Source of the DNA: Cohnella abietis
GTDB taxonomy: Bacteria; Bacillota; Bacilli; Paenibacillales; Paenibacillaceae
Assembly: GCF_004295585.1 (NCBI RefSeq)
Contig: NZ_AP019400.1
Location: 1,083,501-1,147,500 of the forward strand
Direction of reading: 5' to 3'
Length of the DNA: 64,000 bases
The position numbers and the translations under genes were made by a program. Shown one piece after another: positions 53,944 through 62,774 of this stretch. How positions within the stretch are numbered: position 1 is the stretch's first letter; the number at the start of each line of letters is the position of its first letter. Under the pieces are notes generated by a model that searched no databases, was not told the origin of the DNA, and worked only from the letters and a program-made list of their open reading frames with translations.

Positions 53944-54795
53944 ATGAAGTTAAGAAATTATTGTAACGTTTATCATGATTCTACTGTTTCTGTTACACCT
54001 GAATATAAGACGGGCGGCATACACCCTACCTATGAATTACTTTTTCTCGCCTCTGGTTCTTTCCAGCTACATTGGTTAGGTGAACAATACGAGGCTTCTC
54101 CGTCTTCTTTATTTATTTTGACGCCCAATACCCCGCATGATTTAATTATCCACTCCAAAAATGCTATCTTCTGGTACATAGAATTAACAGGTGTTGAGGA
54201 AGAGCCTTATCTCTCGAAATTACAAAATATTTTATTATGGAATCGACTGCAAGCGGGAACCGATCCCCTTTTCACACTGCCCCCTCTCCTGCAGCTATGT
54301 CTTAATGAAGTTAGCCAAATGCTAGATATGAAGATTCAAGATCAGCCCTATGGCGAACAATTACTTCTACTAAATGTGCAAAAAATTCTACTGCTAGTTA
54401 GAGGGTCGCTAGAATTATACGGAAAAGATATGAAGCTGAGTAAAAGCAACAACGCACTCTCATCAGGCTATTCTTTAAGCAATGATGTCATCAAAACGCT
54501 AGCACGTTACATGGAATCCACTTACAAAAACAAAATCACCTTAAATGACTTAACACATATTAGTAATTTTCAAGCAACCTACTTAATAAAAAGATTCAAA
54601 GAGGAAACAGGCTTTACTCCGATTGATTACTTATTGGAGCTGCGTATGGAAGCAGCCAAAACTTATTTATCCACTACGGAAATGCCGATCCAAAAGGTGG
54701 CAGAAGAAACGGGATATCCTAATATCCATCATTTTAGTGGAGAGTTCAAACGTAAAACAGGCATGAGTCCAACGAATTGGCGAAAGCTGAAATAA
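53944..54795 (+). CDS. AraC-family transcriptional regulator
   Basis: A 283-aa regulator with an N-terminal cupin sensor (HPTYELLFLASGSFQLHWLGE ... FILTPNTPHDLIIH) and a C-terminal AraC double helix-turn-helix (KITLNDLTHISNFQATYLIKRFKEETG ... MSPTNWRKL). GGGAGGTAGG is immediately upstream of ATG 53944. It is divergent from the MDR pair and followed by an SGNH esterase gene 97 bp later; it probably controls both in response to a sugar or glycoside. Confidence 0.92.
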   Translation: MKLRNYCNVYHDSTVSVTPEYKTGGIHPTYELLFLASGSFQLHWLGEQYEASPSSLFILTPNTPHDLIIHSKNAIFWYIELTGVEEEPYLSKLQNILLWNRLQAGTDPLFTLPPLLQLCLNEVSQMLDMKIQDQPYGEQLLLLNVQKILLLVRGSLELYGKDMKLSKSNNALSSGYSLSNDVIKTLARYMESTYKNKITLNDLTHISNFQATYLIKRFKEETGFTPIDYLLELRMEAAKTYLSTTEMPIQKVAEETGYPNIHHFSGEFKRKTGMSPTNWRKLK

Positions 54796-54892
54796 TCATT
54801 GGAATAGATAATATTCTACAAATACTTCCCGACTCTATTGAGGTAGACTGATCTTAATTTTAGTATTAGACAACTAGGGGAGTGTGCCATTT

Positions 54893-55609
54893 ATGAGTAA
54901 ACATGAATTTCCACGACTTCATCAACGGTTAAAGGATAAATCAGAAAATCCAGGAGCAAGAACGGTGTTATATGTTGCTATAGGGGATAGTGTCACCCAA
55001 GGATGTTTAGGCCCTGATGACATAGAGCATGAACAAGTCTATCATGAGCTTTTGCGCCGTCGAGTGGAAAAACATTACCCTAAAGCTAATTTTAATGTCA
55101 TTAATTCAGGTGTCGGCGGGGATACAGCGGAGCAATCCAGATCACGTTGGGAGCGAGATGTCCTCTTATACAAGCCAGATTTAGTTACGATTTGCTTCGG
55201 ACTCAATGATTGTCATAAGGGCGAAGCAGGAATTGAGGAATATATAACGGCTATCGGCGATCTGATTAATCGAATAAGGACAGAGACAGATGCAGAGATT
55301 CTTATCCTGACCACGATTATGATGCTAAAAACAGACAATCCCAACGTTCCAGACGTCTACAAATCGTTGGTTCCTGATTTTATCCGTGTATATGAAGAGG
55401 GTACTTTATTAAAATACAACAATGCGCTACGTAAATATGCTGCTGATAACGCTGTACCTTTGCTTGATGTACATGCCATCTGGGAGCAGATGGATCAAGC
55501 AGGCGTTGATATTCATACACGCTTGTCGAATGGAATCAATCATCCGGACATTGCCTTTCATCATCAGCTGTCTGATGAGCTTGAAGCTAGAATTTGCGAC
55601 AAGCGGTAA
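54893..55609 (+). CDS. SGNH/GDSL-family hydrolase
   Basis: A 238-aa esterase of the SGNH superfamily. Block I with the nucleophile Ser is AIGDSVTQG; block II Gly in NSGVGGDTAEQSRSRW; block III GLNDCHKG with Asn; the Asp/His dyad near NHPDIAFHHQLSDEL. It has no signal peptide, so it acts inside the cell, plausibly deacetylating an imported sugar ester. ATG 54893 is placed after GGGGAGTG; GTG 54884 is too close to that site. Confidence 0.9.
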   Translation: MSKHEFPRLHQRLKDKSENPGARTVLYVAIGDSVTQGCLGPDDIEHEQVYHELLRRRVEKHYPKANFNVINSGVGGDTAEQSRSRWERDVLLYKPDLVTICFGLNDCHKGEAGIEEYITAIGDLINRIRTETDAEILILTTIMMLKTDNPNVPDVYKSLVPDFIRVYEEGTLLKYNNALRKYAADNAVPLLDVHAIWEQMDQAGVDIHTRLSNGINHPDIAFHHQLSDELEARICDKR

Positions 55610-55637
55610 AGTTCAGTTATAAATATTTTTTCGCTTC

Positions 55638-55664
55638 CCATTTTCCGTAAAATGGAATTATAAT
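55638..55664 (+). promoter_or_regulatory. -10 box with upstream palindrome
   Basis: TATAAT at 55659-55664 without a good -35; CCATTTT-CCGT-AAAATGG (55638-55655) is a perfect 7-bp inverted repeat covering the -35 region, a candidate repressor or activator site for the attenuator-controlled operon. Confidence 0.5.
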
Positions 55665-55708
55665 GAGGTTGTCGGGCCGACGAAATATTAGGAAAGGGGA
55701 TGATCGAC

Positions 55709-55741
55709 GTGGTAATAAATTATGAGGTGATTTCCGTTTAA
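55709..55741 (+). CDS. Putative leader peptide (10 aa)
   Basis: GTG GTA ATA AAT TAT GAG GTG ATT TCC GTT TAA encodes MVINYEVISV. GGAAAGGGG ends nine bases before the GTG; an in-frame ATG at 55700 would abut that site. The last codons form the left arm of the first hairpin of the attenuator, as expected for ribosome-stalling control. No database support was available. Confidence 0.55.
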   Translation: MVINYEVISV

Positions 55742-55860
55742 TACGGAAATCAGCTATGGACGGAGGAGGCCGCAAGGCCTTCTCTTATTAAAGCAATCAA
55801 GCGTAATCAAGCGTAGATTAGAGATTTTCTGTGGAGGATAATTCATCCACAGTTTTTTAG
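55729..55860 (+). promoter_or_regulatory. Putative transcription attenuator
   Basis: Three successive hairpins: GATTTCCGT/ACGGAAATC (55729-55751, overlapping the leader stop), GAGGAGGCC/GGCCTTCTC with a GCAA loop (55763-55784), and the intrinsic terminator CTGTGGA/TCCACAG (55829-55852) followed by TTTTTT. AATCAAGCGTA occurs twice in between. The genes it would control begin at 55966. Confidence 0.6.
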
Positions 55861-55898
55861 TTTTACGACCAAATACTCGAAAGGAGGCAGTGAAAAAG

Positions 55899-56003
55899 AT
55901 GCCGCATATTTCATCTTTTGCGCTAAACGAAGTTAAGTTAAACCTGTATGAGGAGGACGTTTATCGTGATTTACAAAAATGGGAGAGATGTGCTTCCCCC
56001 TAG
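55899..56003 (+). CDS. Possible 34-residue ORF overlapping the next gene
   Basis: ATG 55899, 11 bases after AAGGAGG, encodes MPHISSFALNEVKLNLYEED and 14 more residues and ends inside the CD3324-like gene in another frame. It could couple translation to that gene or be a chance ORF. No family is recognised. Confidence 0.3.
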   Translation: MPHISSFALNEVKLNLYEEDVYRDLQKWERCASP

Positions 56004-56232
56004 TTTATTAAAGGAACTTCAGAAATACGTGCAAGGTGAATTGGTCTATATCCCCAAGCCGTCTGATAGGCGGGCGAGCTGGGGAGAGGTCAGTGGAACA
56101 AGGAAGCTGCTGGCCGAGAGGAACGAAGAGATTTATCGTTTTTTCACGAGCGGATGGACGATTATGGATTTAGAGAAAAAGTACCATTTATCCGGAGAGA
56201 GCATCCGCAAGATCATCGTGAAGACGCGTTAA
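55966..56232 (+). CDS. CD3324-like small DNA-binding protein
   Basis: An 88-aa protein resembling the CD3324/Mor-like family: KNGRDVLPPSLLKELQKYVQ, LVYIPKPSDRRASWGEVSGTRK, then a helix-turn-helix-like end DLEKKYHLSGESIRKIIVKTR. GTG 55966 lies nine bases after AGGAGG; the in-frame ATG 55948 precedes that site. It is first after the attenuator and 28 bp upstream of the ABC exporter, so it is probably its dedicated regulator. The family label is from memory of conserved motifs. Confidence 0.75.
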   Translation: MIYKNGRDVLPPSLLKELQKYVQGELVYIPKPSDRRASWGEVSGTRKLLAERNEEIYRFFTSGWTIMDLEKKYHLSGESIRKIIVKTR

Positions 56233-56260
56233 CGATCTCATTCGTTGGATGGAGGAAAAC

Positions 56261-58453
56261 ATGTCAATTCATAGCACGCTCCCAGAGAAAATTCGGATGC
56301 AGTTTTCCGGCGATCCCATTTTCAGCGTGAAAACAGACCTGCTGTTAAGCGGCCATTTCGGGGAACAGTGGGTTACAATTACGGAGCAAGAGGTTGCGAT
56401 CTGGAGCGCCGATGGCACCCTCTCTTATCGGCTCCCTGTCGGGGAGCTAAAGGAAGCGCGGGCAATGAACGGCGTCGGAGGCGGCACATTGCTTGCGGAT
56501 ACAGATGCAGGACCGGTAGTAATCGCGCGCTATACGGCGGCACTATCATCGTTATTCGGATTTGCCGCGAAGTTGTTAAGCGCAATGGCCAAGCAAGAAG
56601 AACGCCCGGTTGTCTCGGAGAGGGAATTTCCGCGATACTGTCCGAGTTGCAATAACCCGCTCTTGGAAGGAACTCAAACGTGTCAGATTTGTAAAAGCAA
56701 AGGAAAAGTTTTGTTCCGCATGCTGGGCTACGCAACCCCCTATAAGAGGCAAATGATTGGTGCGGCGCTGCTGCTGATTTTTACCACGATCATTGAACTC
56801 ATACCGCCTTACTTAACCAAAGTCATGATCGACGATGTCCTTCAGCCGAAAAGCGCAGGATCGACGCTATTGTGGGTAGTGCTCGGTCTTGGCGCAACGG
56901 CATTGGTCATGTCGGTCATGCAAACGGTACGCGGATTGATCGGGGTATGGGTCGGTTCCAAGCTGATGGGGGATTTGCGCAACGACATATATCGTTCTTT
57001 AATGAGATTGTCGCTTGCCTTCTTTGACCGGAGACAAACCTCGCAATTCATTGGACGGGTCAATAATGATTCGGAAGCGATGCGCCAGTTTATGACGGAC
57101 GGTATTATTTGGGTTAGCGGTGAGTCGCTGCGGGTCATCGCCATATTCATTATCATGTTCGGGCTCGATTGGAAGCTGACCTTATTCGCATTGATTCCTA
57201 TGCCTATTTTAATTTTTACATCGTTGAAAATATGGCCCAAAATCGGGCGACGCTGGTACCAGCAGTGGAGATCTATTTTCCGATTGAATGTACTCGTAGG
57301 TGATTCGCTTCAAGGGATTCGCGTGGTTAAGGCCTTCGGTCAAGAAAAGACGGAGATGTCTCGTTACACGGAGGCGAACCGCGAGCTGGTGCGCCATAAT
57401 ATTCGGATAGAAGGGCTTTGGCAGTTTATGTTCCCGTTTTTTTCGCTTATTGCGGCCACGGGTACATTGCTCATTTGGTATTTCGGCGGGTTATCGGTGC
57501 TACAGGATGAAATTCAATTGGGTGTGCTAATGGCGTTGATCGCTTACTTAGGTATGCTGTTCGGTCCTTTGCAGTGGGTCAGTCAGATGATTAACTGGGC
57601 TAGCCACGCGTTGGCCGCCGCCGATCGGGTGTTCGAGATTATGGATACTCCGTCCGACGTGCCGGATTCGCAGGACCCTGTTCCGATTGGAGTGCTTAAG
57701 GGCGAAGTCGTTTTTGAAAATGTGACTTACGGTTACGAGAAGCATCACCCTGTCCTGAAGGATATTAATTTGCAGGTTAAGGCTGGAGAAATGATCGGGC
57801 TAGTCGGTCATTCAGGTGCGGGTAAGTCGACGTTCATTAATCTGATTTGCAGATTTTATGATACGGATGACGGTCGGATCAGCATGGACGGCATCGATCT
57901 GCGCAGCATAAGTCAGTCCGATCTCCGTAAGCAGATCGGCGTGGTGTTGCAGGAAACGTTCTTGTTCGATGGCACGATTGCGGAGAACATCGCTTACTCC
58001 AAGATGGATGCAACGCCGGAGGAAATGATGCGGGCGGCGAAAATCGCCAATGCCCATGATTTTATCGTTCAGTTGCCGGATGGCTATGATACCAGAGTCG
58101 GGGAACGCGGGCATCGGCTGTCGGGCGGAGAGAAGCAGCGGGTAGCGATTGCCCGCGCGATCATTCACGATCCGCGTATTCTCATCTTGGATGAAGCGAC
58201 CGCATCGGTGGATACAGAGACGGAAAGGCAAATCCAAGAGGCAATCTCGCGCCTTGTTAAGGGCCGAACAACGTTTGCGATTGCGCATCGGTTGTCTACA
58301 CTTCGGAATGCAGACCGGCTTGTCGTATTGGATAAGGGGAAAATCGTGGAGGTCGGAACCCACGAAGAGCTACTCGCTCAAGATGGCGGGGCATATCGTA
58401 AGCTAGTAGACGCGCAGAAAGAGCTTTCCAAGATCAAGGGGGTTGAAGGCTAA
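56261..58453 (+). CDS. ABC exporter with N-terminal PH-like and zinc-ribbon extension
   Basis: A 730-aa half-transporter. Residues 1-125 form an extra cytoplasmic domain; CPSCNN...CQICKSKG at about 130-150 is a zinc ribbon; six transmembrane helices of an exporter follow, then a full ATPase (GHSGAGKST, LSGGEKQRVAIARAI, ILILDEATASVD, HRLS). The extra N-terminal part and the following DUF1854 gene mark the small ABC subgroup named in annotation pipelines as cyanophycin-metabolism-associated. ATG 56261 has TGGAGG upstream. No cyanophycin synthetase gene lies in this window, so the substrate is open. Confidence 0.85.
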   Translation: MSIHSTLPEKIRMQFSGDPIFSVKTDLLLSGHFGEQWVTITEQEVAIWSADGTLSYRLPVGELKEARAMNGVGGGTLLADTDAGPVVIARYTAALSSLFGFAAKLLSAMAKQEERPVVSEREFPRYCPSCNNPLLEGTQTCQICKSKGKVLFRMLGYATPYKRQMIGAALLLIFTTIIELIPPYLTKVMIDDVLQPKSAGSTLLWVVLGLGATALVMSVMQTVRGLIGVWVGSKLMGDLRNDIYRSLMRLSLAFFDRRQTSQFIGRVNNDSEAMRQFMTDGIIWVSGESLRVIAIFIIMFGLDWKLTLFALIPMPILIFTSLKIWPKIGRRWYQQWRSIFRLNVLVGDSLQGIRVVKAFGQEKTEMSRYTEANRELVRHNIRIEGLWQFMFPFFSLIAATGTLLIWYFGGLSVLQDEIQLGVLMALIAYLGMLFGPLQWVSQMINWASHALAAADRVFEIMDTPSDVPDSQDPVPIGVLKGEVVFENVTYGYEKHHPVLKDINLQVKAGEMIGLVGHSGAGKSTFINLICRFYDTDDGRISMDGIDLRSISQSDLRKQIGVVLQETFLFDGTIAENIAYSKMDATPEEMMRAAKIANAHDFIVQLPDGYDTRVGERGHRLSGGEKQRVAIARAIIHDPRILILDEATASVDTETERQIQEAISRLVKGRTTFAIAHRLSTLRNADRLVVLDKGKIVEVGTHEELLAQDGGAYRKLVDAQKELSKIKGVEG

Positions 58454-58950
58454 TGAAAGACAGCTACGATATTCATATGATTGAGCTGGGCGAAGCCTTC
58501 TTCAGCCGAGGTCAAGGGGGCGTCTTTCAAGGCGTCGTTAAAGGAACGGCGTATGAGGAGCTAATCGTTTACCGGACGTTTCCCTTCTTATACACGACTC
58601 AGTTCATTTCGATTCGTACGGCCAAGGGCGAAGAGCTGGGCATTGTCCGCGATCTTGCTGAGCTTGACGAGGAAAGTCGGATGGAATTGGGGCATGAGCT
58701 GCAATTGCGGTATTTTCTTCCGCGGGTAACCCGGGTAGATAGCGTGAAGCAGAAATCCGATCTATGGCTATGGGAGCTGCAGACGACTCTGGGTCCGACG
58801 CGGATCGCCATGCGGAACTTGCATGAGCATATGCAGTTTCCTGGAGGAGGCCGGATCATCCTGACGGACATCTACGGCAAACGCTGCGAAATATTGGATT
58901 GGCACGCTTTAGACAGCCATAGCCGGATGCAGCTGACCGATGTTATTTAA
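58453..58950 (+). CDS. DUF1854-family protein
   Basis: A 165-aa protein resembling DUF1854: EELIVYRTFPFLYTTQFISI, LDEESRMELGHELQLRYFLPRVTRV, TTLGPTRIAMRNLHEHMQ and RIILTDIYGKRCEILDWHALD. It overlaps the transporter stop by one base, indicating coupled translation and a complex. The domain is found almost only next to this type of ABC transporter. Its fold resembles the extra N-terminal domain of the transporter in size, so a regulatory or substrate-handling partner is inferred. Confidence 0.82.
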   Translation: MKDSYDIHMIELGEAFFSRGQGGVFQGVVKGTAYEELIVYRTFPFLYTTQFISIRTAKGEELGIVRDLAELDEESRMELGHELQLRYFLPRVTRVDSVKQKSDLWLWELQTTLGPTRIAMRNLHEHMQFPGGGRIILTDIYGKRCEILDWHALDSHSRMQLTDVI

Positions 58951-59058
58951 TCTAATAAATAGTAGCGGTATACCAAAAGCATATGTTGCAGTCGAATATA
59001 AGGCGATCCCGTCCATTGGATGAGGATCGTCTTTGCGCGTATCAGGGTTATTTTCCAA

Positions 59059-59958
59059 TTAATTTGTTTCGGAGAATAAGTGGTCAACGGTGATCATATC
59101 GTAGTTCTTCTTGTATCTCCCTGGAGACAAACCAACTAGTTCCTTGAATATTTTAGTAAAATACTTTCCATTGTTGTATCCAACTAACTCGGCAATTTTC
59201 TCAATCGTATAATTGGATTCAAGCAGCAGTGCTACCGCTTTTTTTACTCTTATTTTTGTTAGGTACTGGACTACGGTTGTTCCTGTATGCTGATGGAACA
59301 GTCTAGCCAAGTGATATTTGGAAACCGATACTTGATTAGCTAAATCCTCTAATCCGGCTAGAGTTTGATAGTCACTTTCAATGAGCTGCACCGCTAGTCT
59401 AACACAAACAGGCCAATGTCCCACATTGGCCTGTTTTATTTTTGCCTCGCGATAGAGCTCGGTTATGAATTGGTAAGTAGTTCCCGCTGCTTGAAACCCA
59501 TCGGTAATTCTTTTTTTGGCAATCTCCTGATATATTCTGAACAAATAACGAATGACTGGGGCATCAGCTTCTATGGTAGGTATAACGCCCATTGTCTGTT
59601 TGACAAAGGACCAGCAATCTCCTACATGATCACCATGCAGGGCGATATAAAGAAATTCCCAATGGTCACTATCCTGCGGGAAGTAGTATTCATGATCGCT
59701 TGGAACTTCAACCAGAAAGGCTTGACCGGCCTTTAATGAATATGTTTGGTCTTCCATTCGAATCATGCCTTGTCCTGAGAGTGTGTATTGGAAAATAAAC
59801 ATTTTATTGCTCCCTCGTTTAAGCCCGTTCCAAATAAACGATGGTGATATCACCTTCATTAGCCCAATTGAATGCAATTGTACGGGGGAATTAGGGGGAT
59901 ACTCCAAGAAATGACACCCATAAGAACCGAAACTGAAATCGGATTCACGATATAGCAA
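59059..59958 (-). CDS. AraC-family transcriptional regulator
   Basis: About 299 aa. Cupin-type sensor domain (FIFQYTLSGQGMIRMEDQTYSLKAGQAFLV, EYYFP) and AraC helix-turn-helix (LEDLANQVSVSKYHLARLFHQHTG ... LVGLSPGRYKKN). TTG 59958 is chosen because GGAGG lies nine bases upstream; longer in-frame starts up to 60132 would run into the divergent alpha-galactosidase gene. The divergent layout makes that gene its likely target, with an alpha-galactoside or melibiose-like inducer. Confidence 0.9.
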   Translation of the reverse strand: MLYRESDFSFGSYGCHFLEYPPNSPVQLHSIGLMKVISPSFIWNGLKRGSNKMFIFQYTLSGQGMIRMEDQTYSLKAGQAFLVEVPSDHEYYFPQDSDHWEFLYIALHGDHVGDCWSFVKQTMGVIPTIEADAPVIRYLFRIYQEIAKKRITDGFQAAGTTYQFITELYREAKIKQANVGHWPVCVRLAVQLIESDYQTLAGLEDLANQVSVSKYHLARLFHQHTGTTVVQYLTKIRVKKAVALLLESNYTIEKIAELVGYNNGKYFTKIFKELVGLSPGRYKKNYDMITVDHLFSETN

Positions 59959-60073
59959 TATAGTATACCTCCAAGCAAGATATTGAAATTGTAAAGGGAT
60001 ATAAGCAAATATACAATGGTTTTGTAGCGCATGGACCAACAAATAATAAGCAATAAAGTGGAGGTAATACAGA

Positions 60074-62029
60074 ATGACACTTAAATGGGTTAATAGATTA
60101 ATGCGAGAAGACCTACCATTAACGCAACGCATCGAGGCAACAAATGGGTTTCACATTGATGGTTACGAGTTTCCCTCCTTTTCGCCGCTAGGTCAAAATG
60201 AAATGTCGTCTATTAGTGAGGACGGCGTGCTTAAAGTAATTACATCTATTCAAGCAGTGGGGGACAGCTTTGTTGTTAAGCATACGATTGAAAATTTGTC
60301 CGAACAGTTAACTAAGCCGATTTATCAGATTCAACCGTTAAAGCTGATATTTAATATACCAGGAACTCAGTGGAGACATATGTATGCGAACGGGGGTACG
60401 TTCGAATTTTATTATCCTCCCAAAGCCTTTCAAATCCAGGAACACTCTCGTTCGGAAGAAACATTCCGTATAGAAAGTCATAAGGGAGGTAGATCCTCGG
60501 ATTTGCATCTTCCCCTTCTTATGTCAATGGCTTCACAAGACACCAATAGCGATGGGTTGTTTTGTGGTATGGAATGGTCAGGTGGCTGGTACATAGAGCA
60601 TCAAGGCTTGGTTAAGCCGAAGGAAACGGAATATTCGCTTGCCCACGTAAGTGACCAAAGCCAGCTGACAGTTGGCATTAAAGTGAATGGTATGCAGCTG
60701 CAGCCAGGGGAAATATTAAGCCTACCAGCCGTTCAGATCGGTTTTTTCTCCGGTGGGCACCGTGCAGGTACGCAGGTACTTCGCAAGCATTTGCACGAGA
60801 ATGTTTGTGCGCAGTATCATAATAAACCGATGATTCCGATCGTCAGTTATGATCATTGGTTTGGTATTGATAACGAGCTGAACGAGACACTCATGAGAGA
60901 GCAAGCAAAGCGGGCTGCTGAATTGGGAGTGGAGACCTTTGTCGTTGATGCTTCATGGTTTCCGGGTGATTTTCCATATGGAGCTGGAAACTGGGAGCAG
61001 GTAGATGAGAAGAAGTTCCCTCAGGGGTTAGATCCTCTTGCCGACTACGTTAGGGAATTAGGGATGGGATTTGGGCTATGGTTTGAGCCGGAGCGAGCCT
61101 GTCAGGGATCAATACTGGTAGAACGTAATCCGGAATGGTTCATTGTTAAGGAGGAAGGTAAAAATGAGTTTCTTATGAATTTAGCTTTAAAGGATGTGCA
61201 GGACTATTTAATCGAGATGATTGGCGGATGGATTCAACGATTAAAGCTTGTCTGGATCCGTTGGGATTTCAATGTTGAGCCACAGGGGTACTGGGACAAG
61301 ATAGATCCTACATTGAAATATACATTTCACTACGTGGAAGGATTATACAGAGTACTAGATACCTTAATCGAAAAATACCCAGATTTGATGATCGAGGGAT
61401 GTGCAGGTGGAGGACGTAGAATCGATCTGGGTACGATCAGAAGATCTCATACCTTGTGGTTTTCTGATCATTCCAAGGACCCATGGATTTGTCGCTATAT
61501 GCAGGCAAGAGCCAATCGATTCCTGCCGGGTCATTTGTTGAATAGCAGTGTGGCTGTGGGCAGAAGACAAGGGGATGCACAATTTAACGATGTTGCGGTC
61601 CTAAGCAGGATGATGGGTAAATTAGCCTTTGATGGAGACATAGCGAGTTGGTCTCCTGAATTAACGATTACGATGGAAAAATGGAGCGCACATTTTAAGA
61701 GCATTCGTCACTTGCTCGTTCAGGACTTTTATCAGCTTACATCCATTCCAACAGCTTCGGAAGACGGGGATGCTGTACAGTTTACGAGCTATTCAGGGGA
61801 TGAAGCGGTAATCTTTATTTTTTCTGGTAGTGATGATATGAAGATGAGCATTCCTTTATATGGGCTTGATAGCGAGCAAAGCTATGAAATACGTTACTTA
61901 TCATCAGATAAAGTAGAAGAGAAAAGCCTGTATGGTAACGGCTTAGAATGGATGAGAGAGGGACTGAAGGTTGATCTTCCGGCAAATCAAGCTAGTCTGA
62001 TTCATTGTCGACTTTCGGAACGAACTTGA
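60074..62029 (+). CDS. GH36-like alpha-galactosidase
   Basis: A 651-aa intracellular enzyme of clan GH-D: N-terminal beta-sandwich, TIM barrel with VVDASWFPGDFPYGAGNW, GLWFEPERACQGS, the nucleophile strand VWIRWDFNVEP (Asp in WDFN), EGCAGGGRRIDLG and the acid/base strand LWFSDHSKDP. GTGGAGG precedes ATG 60074. It is more diverged than canonical AgaA (about 730 aa) and unlike the GH36-like enzyme at 14848, so the window holds two distinct alpha-galactosidases. A 75-bp piece of this gene recurs at 63630. Confidence 0.87.
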   Translation: MTLKWVNRLMREDLPLTQRIEATNGFHIDGYEFPSFSPLGQNEMSSISEDGVLKVITSIQAVGDSFVVKHTIENLSEQLTKPIYQIQPLKLIFNIPGTQWRHMYANGGTFEFYYPPKAFQIQEHSRSEETFRIESHKGGRSSDLHLPLLMSMASQDTNSDGLFCGMEWSGGWYIEHQGLVKPKETEYSLAHVSDQSQLTVGIKVNGMQLQPGEILSLPAVQIGFFSGGHRAGTQVLRKHLHENVCAQYHNKPMIPIVSYDHWFGIDNELNETLMREQAKRAAELGVETFVVDASWFPGDFPYGAGNWEQVDEKKFPQGLDPLADYVRELGMGFGLWFEPERACQGSILVERNPEWFIVKEEGKNEFLMNLALKDVQDYLIEMIGGWIQRLKLVWIRWDFNVEPQGYWDKIDPTLKYTFHYVEGLYRVLDTLIEKYPDLMIEGCAGGGRRIDLGTIRRSHTLWFSDHSKDPWICRYMQARANRFLPGHLLNSSVAVGRRQGDAQFNDVAVLSRMMGKLAFDGDIASWSPELTITMEKWSAHFKSIRHLLVQDFYQLTSIPTASEDGDAVQFTSYSGDEAVIFIFSGSDDMKMSIPLYGLDSEQSYEIRYLSSDKVEEKSLYGNGLEWMREGLKVDLPANQASLIHCRLSERT

Positions 62030-62062
62030 TAGGCTAGGAAAATATAGGTGCAATGTAATGAA

Positions 62063-62102
62063 GAGAGACTCCGAGGCAACACTTCCTTGGGGTCTCTCAA
62101 AA
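62063..62102 (+). terminator. Terminator of the alpha-galactosidase gene
   Basis: GAGAGACTCCGAGG/CCTTGGGGTCTCTC with an 8-nt loop; the following bases are A-rich, so termination from the opposite strand is also possible. Confidence 0.7.
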
Positions 62103-62156
62103 ATCAAAAGGCGTTGGAACAGGTATAGCCTTCCTGTCCCAATGCCTTTTCGATAG
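62103..62156. mobile_element. IS1182-like end hairpin remnant
   Basis: AAAAGGCGTTGGAACAGG paired with CCTGTCCCAATGCCTTTT. It aligns by eye with the hairpin at 29256-29302 that ends the IS1182-like transposase remnant there, so this is probably another element scar at the boundary of the toxin fragment. Confidence 0.5.
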
Positions 62157-62159
62157 TTC

Positions 62160-62760
62160 CTAAGTAAAAAGGAAGTAACTAATCTTTACCGCAGTCAACG
62201 TGATGATATAATTAAGCTTTACGTTGGGGAGCAAATCATCGAGACAACCGACAATCATCCGTTCTGGGTGGAAGGTAAGGGATGGATTTTTGCTGATGAA
62301 CTTCAAGTAGGAGATAAACTTCAAAAGGCTGCGGAAGCAACCTGACGATTGATAAGGTTGAGTTGTTAAGTTAGATGAACCAGTTACGGTTTACAATTTT
62401 ACGGTTGCTGACTTCCGCACGTATTATGTTACTGATATTGGGATTTGGGTTCATAATACAAATGGATGTCTTCGCCCAGAAGCTAAACACCTCAAATCAG
62501 GTAAGCATGGAGTTAATTGGACAGAAGATCCAGCGACTGCTAAAAGTTTGAATAAAAATCAAGGGCAATGGAGCAAAGCAGACTTAGATTTTGCGGGTCC
62601 AAAAGTAAGCATACTAGAGGCTGGTAAAAGCGTATGGTTTGATTTACCTACTGGTTCTACTTCAATTGTGCACATGACTGATGGAACAACCGTGAAAGCG
62701 ACAAAAATCTTTGCTAGAAACAATGGTACCGGTACTTTCCATGGTTACCCGGCACCGTAA
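62160..62760 (+). pseudogene. C-terminal remnant of a polymorphic toxin (HINT plus toxin domain)
   Basis: From 62169 the frame reads KEVTNLYRSQRDDIIKLYVG, then ETTDNHPFWVEGKGW and ADELQVGDKLQKA, a pretoxin HINT domain. Near 62333 the frame is lost (stop at 62343). Within 62365-62760 another frame continues DEPVTVYNFTVADFRTYYVT, IGIWVHNTN, the end of HINT, and then an uninterrupted 100-residue tail to HGYPAP. Two one-base deletions, near 62333 and 62364, would restore a single frame. The N-terminal secretion and repeat part is missing. The tail is a probable toxin domain of unrecognised type. Confidence 0.8.
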
Positions 62761-62774
62761 AAGGAGATTGCTCT

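Noticed and set aside
59959..60132. N-terminal extension of the AraC regulator to 60132
   Set aside because: It would overlap the divergent alpha-galactosidase start and its ribosome-binding site; a GGAGG-TTG start at 59958 gives a normal-length regulator.
62160..62460. Intein inside a host gene
   Set aside because: The HINT sequence has the pretoxin context (HPFWVEGKGW, VYNFTVADFRTYYV, WVHN) and leads into a toxin tail, with no extein sequence around it.
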